This document shows positions 63,169-64,000 of a stretch of 64,000 bases of DNA, piece by piece. A program made the translations under genes and the position numbers. Every line of letters begins with the position of its first letter. The first letter of the stretch is position 1. The notes below the pieces were generated by a model. The model saw only the letters and a program-made list of their open reading frames with translations, made no database searches and was not told the origin of the DNA. The stretch is from Flavobacterium hercynium (GTDB lineage: Bacteria > Bacteroidota > Bacteroidia > Flavobacteriales > Flavobacteriaceae): contig NZ_MUGW01000050.1 in assembly GCF_002217285.1 (NCBI RefSeq), forward strand, positions 1 to 64,000, written 5' to 3'.

Positions 63169-63501
63169 ATGAAAGTAGATCAAAAAGGACATACAGTTAC
63201 AATAAAGAACACTCAGGGAGATTTTAATTCATTTCTTGAAAATGTAACGCAACAATATAAAACCTTTGAAAAACAAAACATTATAATCGATTTATTAGCT
63301 GATTCTAACTTGACTGACAAGGATTTGAAACTTTTTTTACCCCTTGCAAAACAGCATAAAAAAGCTAAAAAATCATTCGTAATTGTTGTTGATGATTTTG
63401 ATTTTAACGCTGTTTCAGATAAATTGACTGTAGTTCCGTCTCTTCTGGAGGCACATGACATTATCGAAATGGAAGAAATTGAAAGAGACCTTGGATTTTA
63501 G
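63169..63501 (+). CDS. Short STAS-like protein of unknown function, beside rnz
   Basis: 110 residues, alternating beta/alpha: IIIDLLADSNLTDKDLKLFL, KKSFVIVVDDFDFNAVSDKL and SLLEAHDIIEMEEIERDLGF. The general fold resembles the STAS domain. No enzyme motif is seen. It is placed just before rnz and I have seen relatives labelled ribonuclease Z, which would be a transfer of the neighbour's name. Confidence 0.8.
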   Translation: MKVDQKGHTVTIKNTQGDFNSFLENVTQQYKTFEKQNIIIDLLADSNLTDKDLKLFLPLAKQHKKAKKSFVIVVDDFDFNAVSDKLTVVPSLLEAHDIIEMEEIERDLGF

Positions 63502-63675
63502 ATTTTAGAATTCAGATTTTAGATCTTAGATTTTTTATTGCTGAGTAAATTTAAAATTTTAGAATTGCAATAATCTAAAATCTACATTCTAAAATCTAAA
63601 ATTGAAAAAAAACTCGTTTAATCAGTTTTAATTTTAGGTCTGCATTAATCTAAAATCAACAATCTAAAATCTAAA
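63502..63675 (+). repeat. Inverted word-array of ATCTAAAATC/GATTTTAGAT words
   Basis: Left arm 63502-63534 (GATTTTAGAATTCAGATTTT), right arm 63579-63675 (AATCTAAAATCTACATTC, CAATCTAAAATCTAAAATG). The right arm runs into the rnz ATG. It uses the same words as at 19750-19790. Confidence 0.8.
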
Positions 63676-64000
63676 ATGAGACTAACAATACTCGGCTGTT
63701 ATGCCGCAACCCCAAGAACAATTACAAATCCTACTGCACAGGTTCTAGAAATTAAAAACAGATTATTTTTAATTGATTGTGGAGAAGGTACACAAGTACA
63801 ATTGCGTAAAAACAAGATTAAATTCTCAAAAATTAATCACATTTTTATTTCACATTTACATGGAGATCATTTCTTTGGTCTAATTGGAACCATATCCACT
63901 TTTGCACTTTTAGGACGCACTACAGACTTACATATATATGGTCCAAAAGGAGTAAAAGAAATTATAACGTTACAATTAAAATTATCAAATTCCTGGACTA
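63676..64000 (+). CDS. rnz: Ribonuclease Z, 3' truncated by window end
   Basis: Partial (about 108 residues). MRLTILGCYAATPRTITNPT start, FLIDCGEGTQVQLRK, and the metal motif ISHLHGDHFFGLIG (HLHGDH) of metallo-beta-lactamase-fold tRNase Z, which cleaves the 3' trailer of tRNA precursors. The start is placed at the ATG that ends the word array; no alternative start is upstream. Confidence 0.93.
   Translation, partial: MRLTILGCYAATPRTITNPTAQVLEIKNRLFLIDCGEGTQVQLRKNKIKFSKINHIFISHLHGDHFFGLIGTISTFALLGRTTDLHIYGPKGVKEIITLQLKLSNSWT

Overview
The window is AT-rich chromosomal DNA from a member of the Bacteroidota, almost certainly a Flavobacterium close to F. johnsoniae. Evidence: recurrent TAnnTTTG -7 promoter boxes (the Bacteroidota housekeeping sigma signature), a SusC/SusD pair, a type IX secretion C-terminal domain on a two-catalytic-domain chitinase, a fused NagB/PIG-L glucosamine-6-phosphate deaminase, a TamB/LptD envelope set, BshA (bacillithiol) and a small SRP RNA. 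I see no prophage, insertion sequence, integrase, CRISPR array or rRNA/tRNA gene.

Layout. 0.1-3.0 kb, minus strand: a translation/RNA-modification operon (tsaD, rsmE, a DUF4159 protein, a TrmH-type methyltransferase). 3.2-7.7 kb: a 1.5k-residue TamB-like protein. 8.0-11.5 kb: sugar metabolism (pfkA, gap, a BadF-type amino-sugar kinase, mgsA). 11.7-17.1 kb: ridA, then lptD divergent from an N-acetylmuramoyl-L-alanine amidase and an MCE/MlaD lipid-transport protein. 17.1-19.7 kb: an Hdr-like Fe-S/CCG electron-transfer pair split by a repeat array. 19.8-26.3 kb: bshA, small envelope proteins, an LpxH-like phosphatase, aroC and a dicarboxylate symporter. 26.4-35.7 kb: a hybrid histidine kinase and DEAD-box helicase converging on one shared terminator, hutG, hutI, a glutaminyl cyclase, the SRP RNA and an SDR. 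35.9-54.4 kb: transaldolase/FSA, then a chitin utilisation locus (FHS-type transporter, LytTR/LytS two-component system, SusC, SusD, NagB fusion, GH20 hexosaminidase, giant secreted chitinase ChiA). 54.9-58.9 kb: a TlpA-like thioredoxin with a triplicated 3' end, an ABC-F protein, two short ORFs and a VOC protein. 59.0-60.5 kb: an isolated unknown gene with a nuclease-like motif. 60.6-64.0 kb: pyrR, a hypothetical gene, pyrB, a short STAS-like protein and a truncated rnz.

How it works together. In the chitin locus ChiA would be exported by the type IX system and cut chitin outside the cell. SusC/SusD import the oligosaccharides, the GH20 enzyme releases GlcNAc, the FHS transporter moves it inward, and the kinase plus NagB fusion carry it to fructose-6-phosphate. 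No NagA deacetylase is present in the window. The PIG-L domain of the NagB fusion is a candidate for that step.

The least explained structure is intergenic. Several gene junctions carry arrays of short AT-rich 'words', often with one arm reverse-complementary to the next arm. There is also a dispersed ~75-bp hairpin element in three copies, and a tandem triplication of one gene's 3' end. These are the best candidates for undescribed biology here. The 459-residue orphan gene and the small ParD-tail-like ORF come next.
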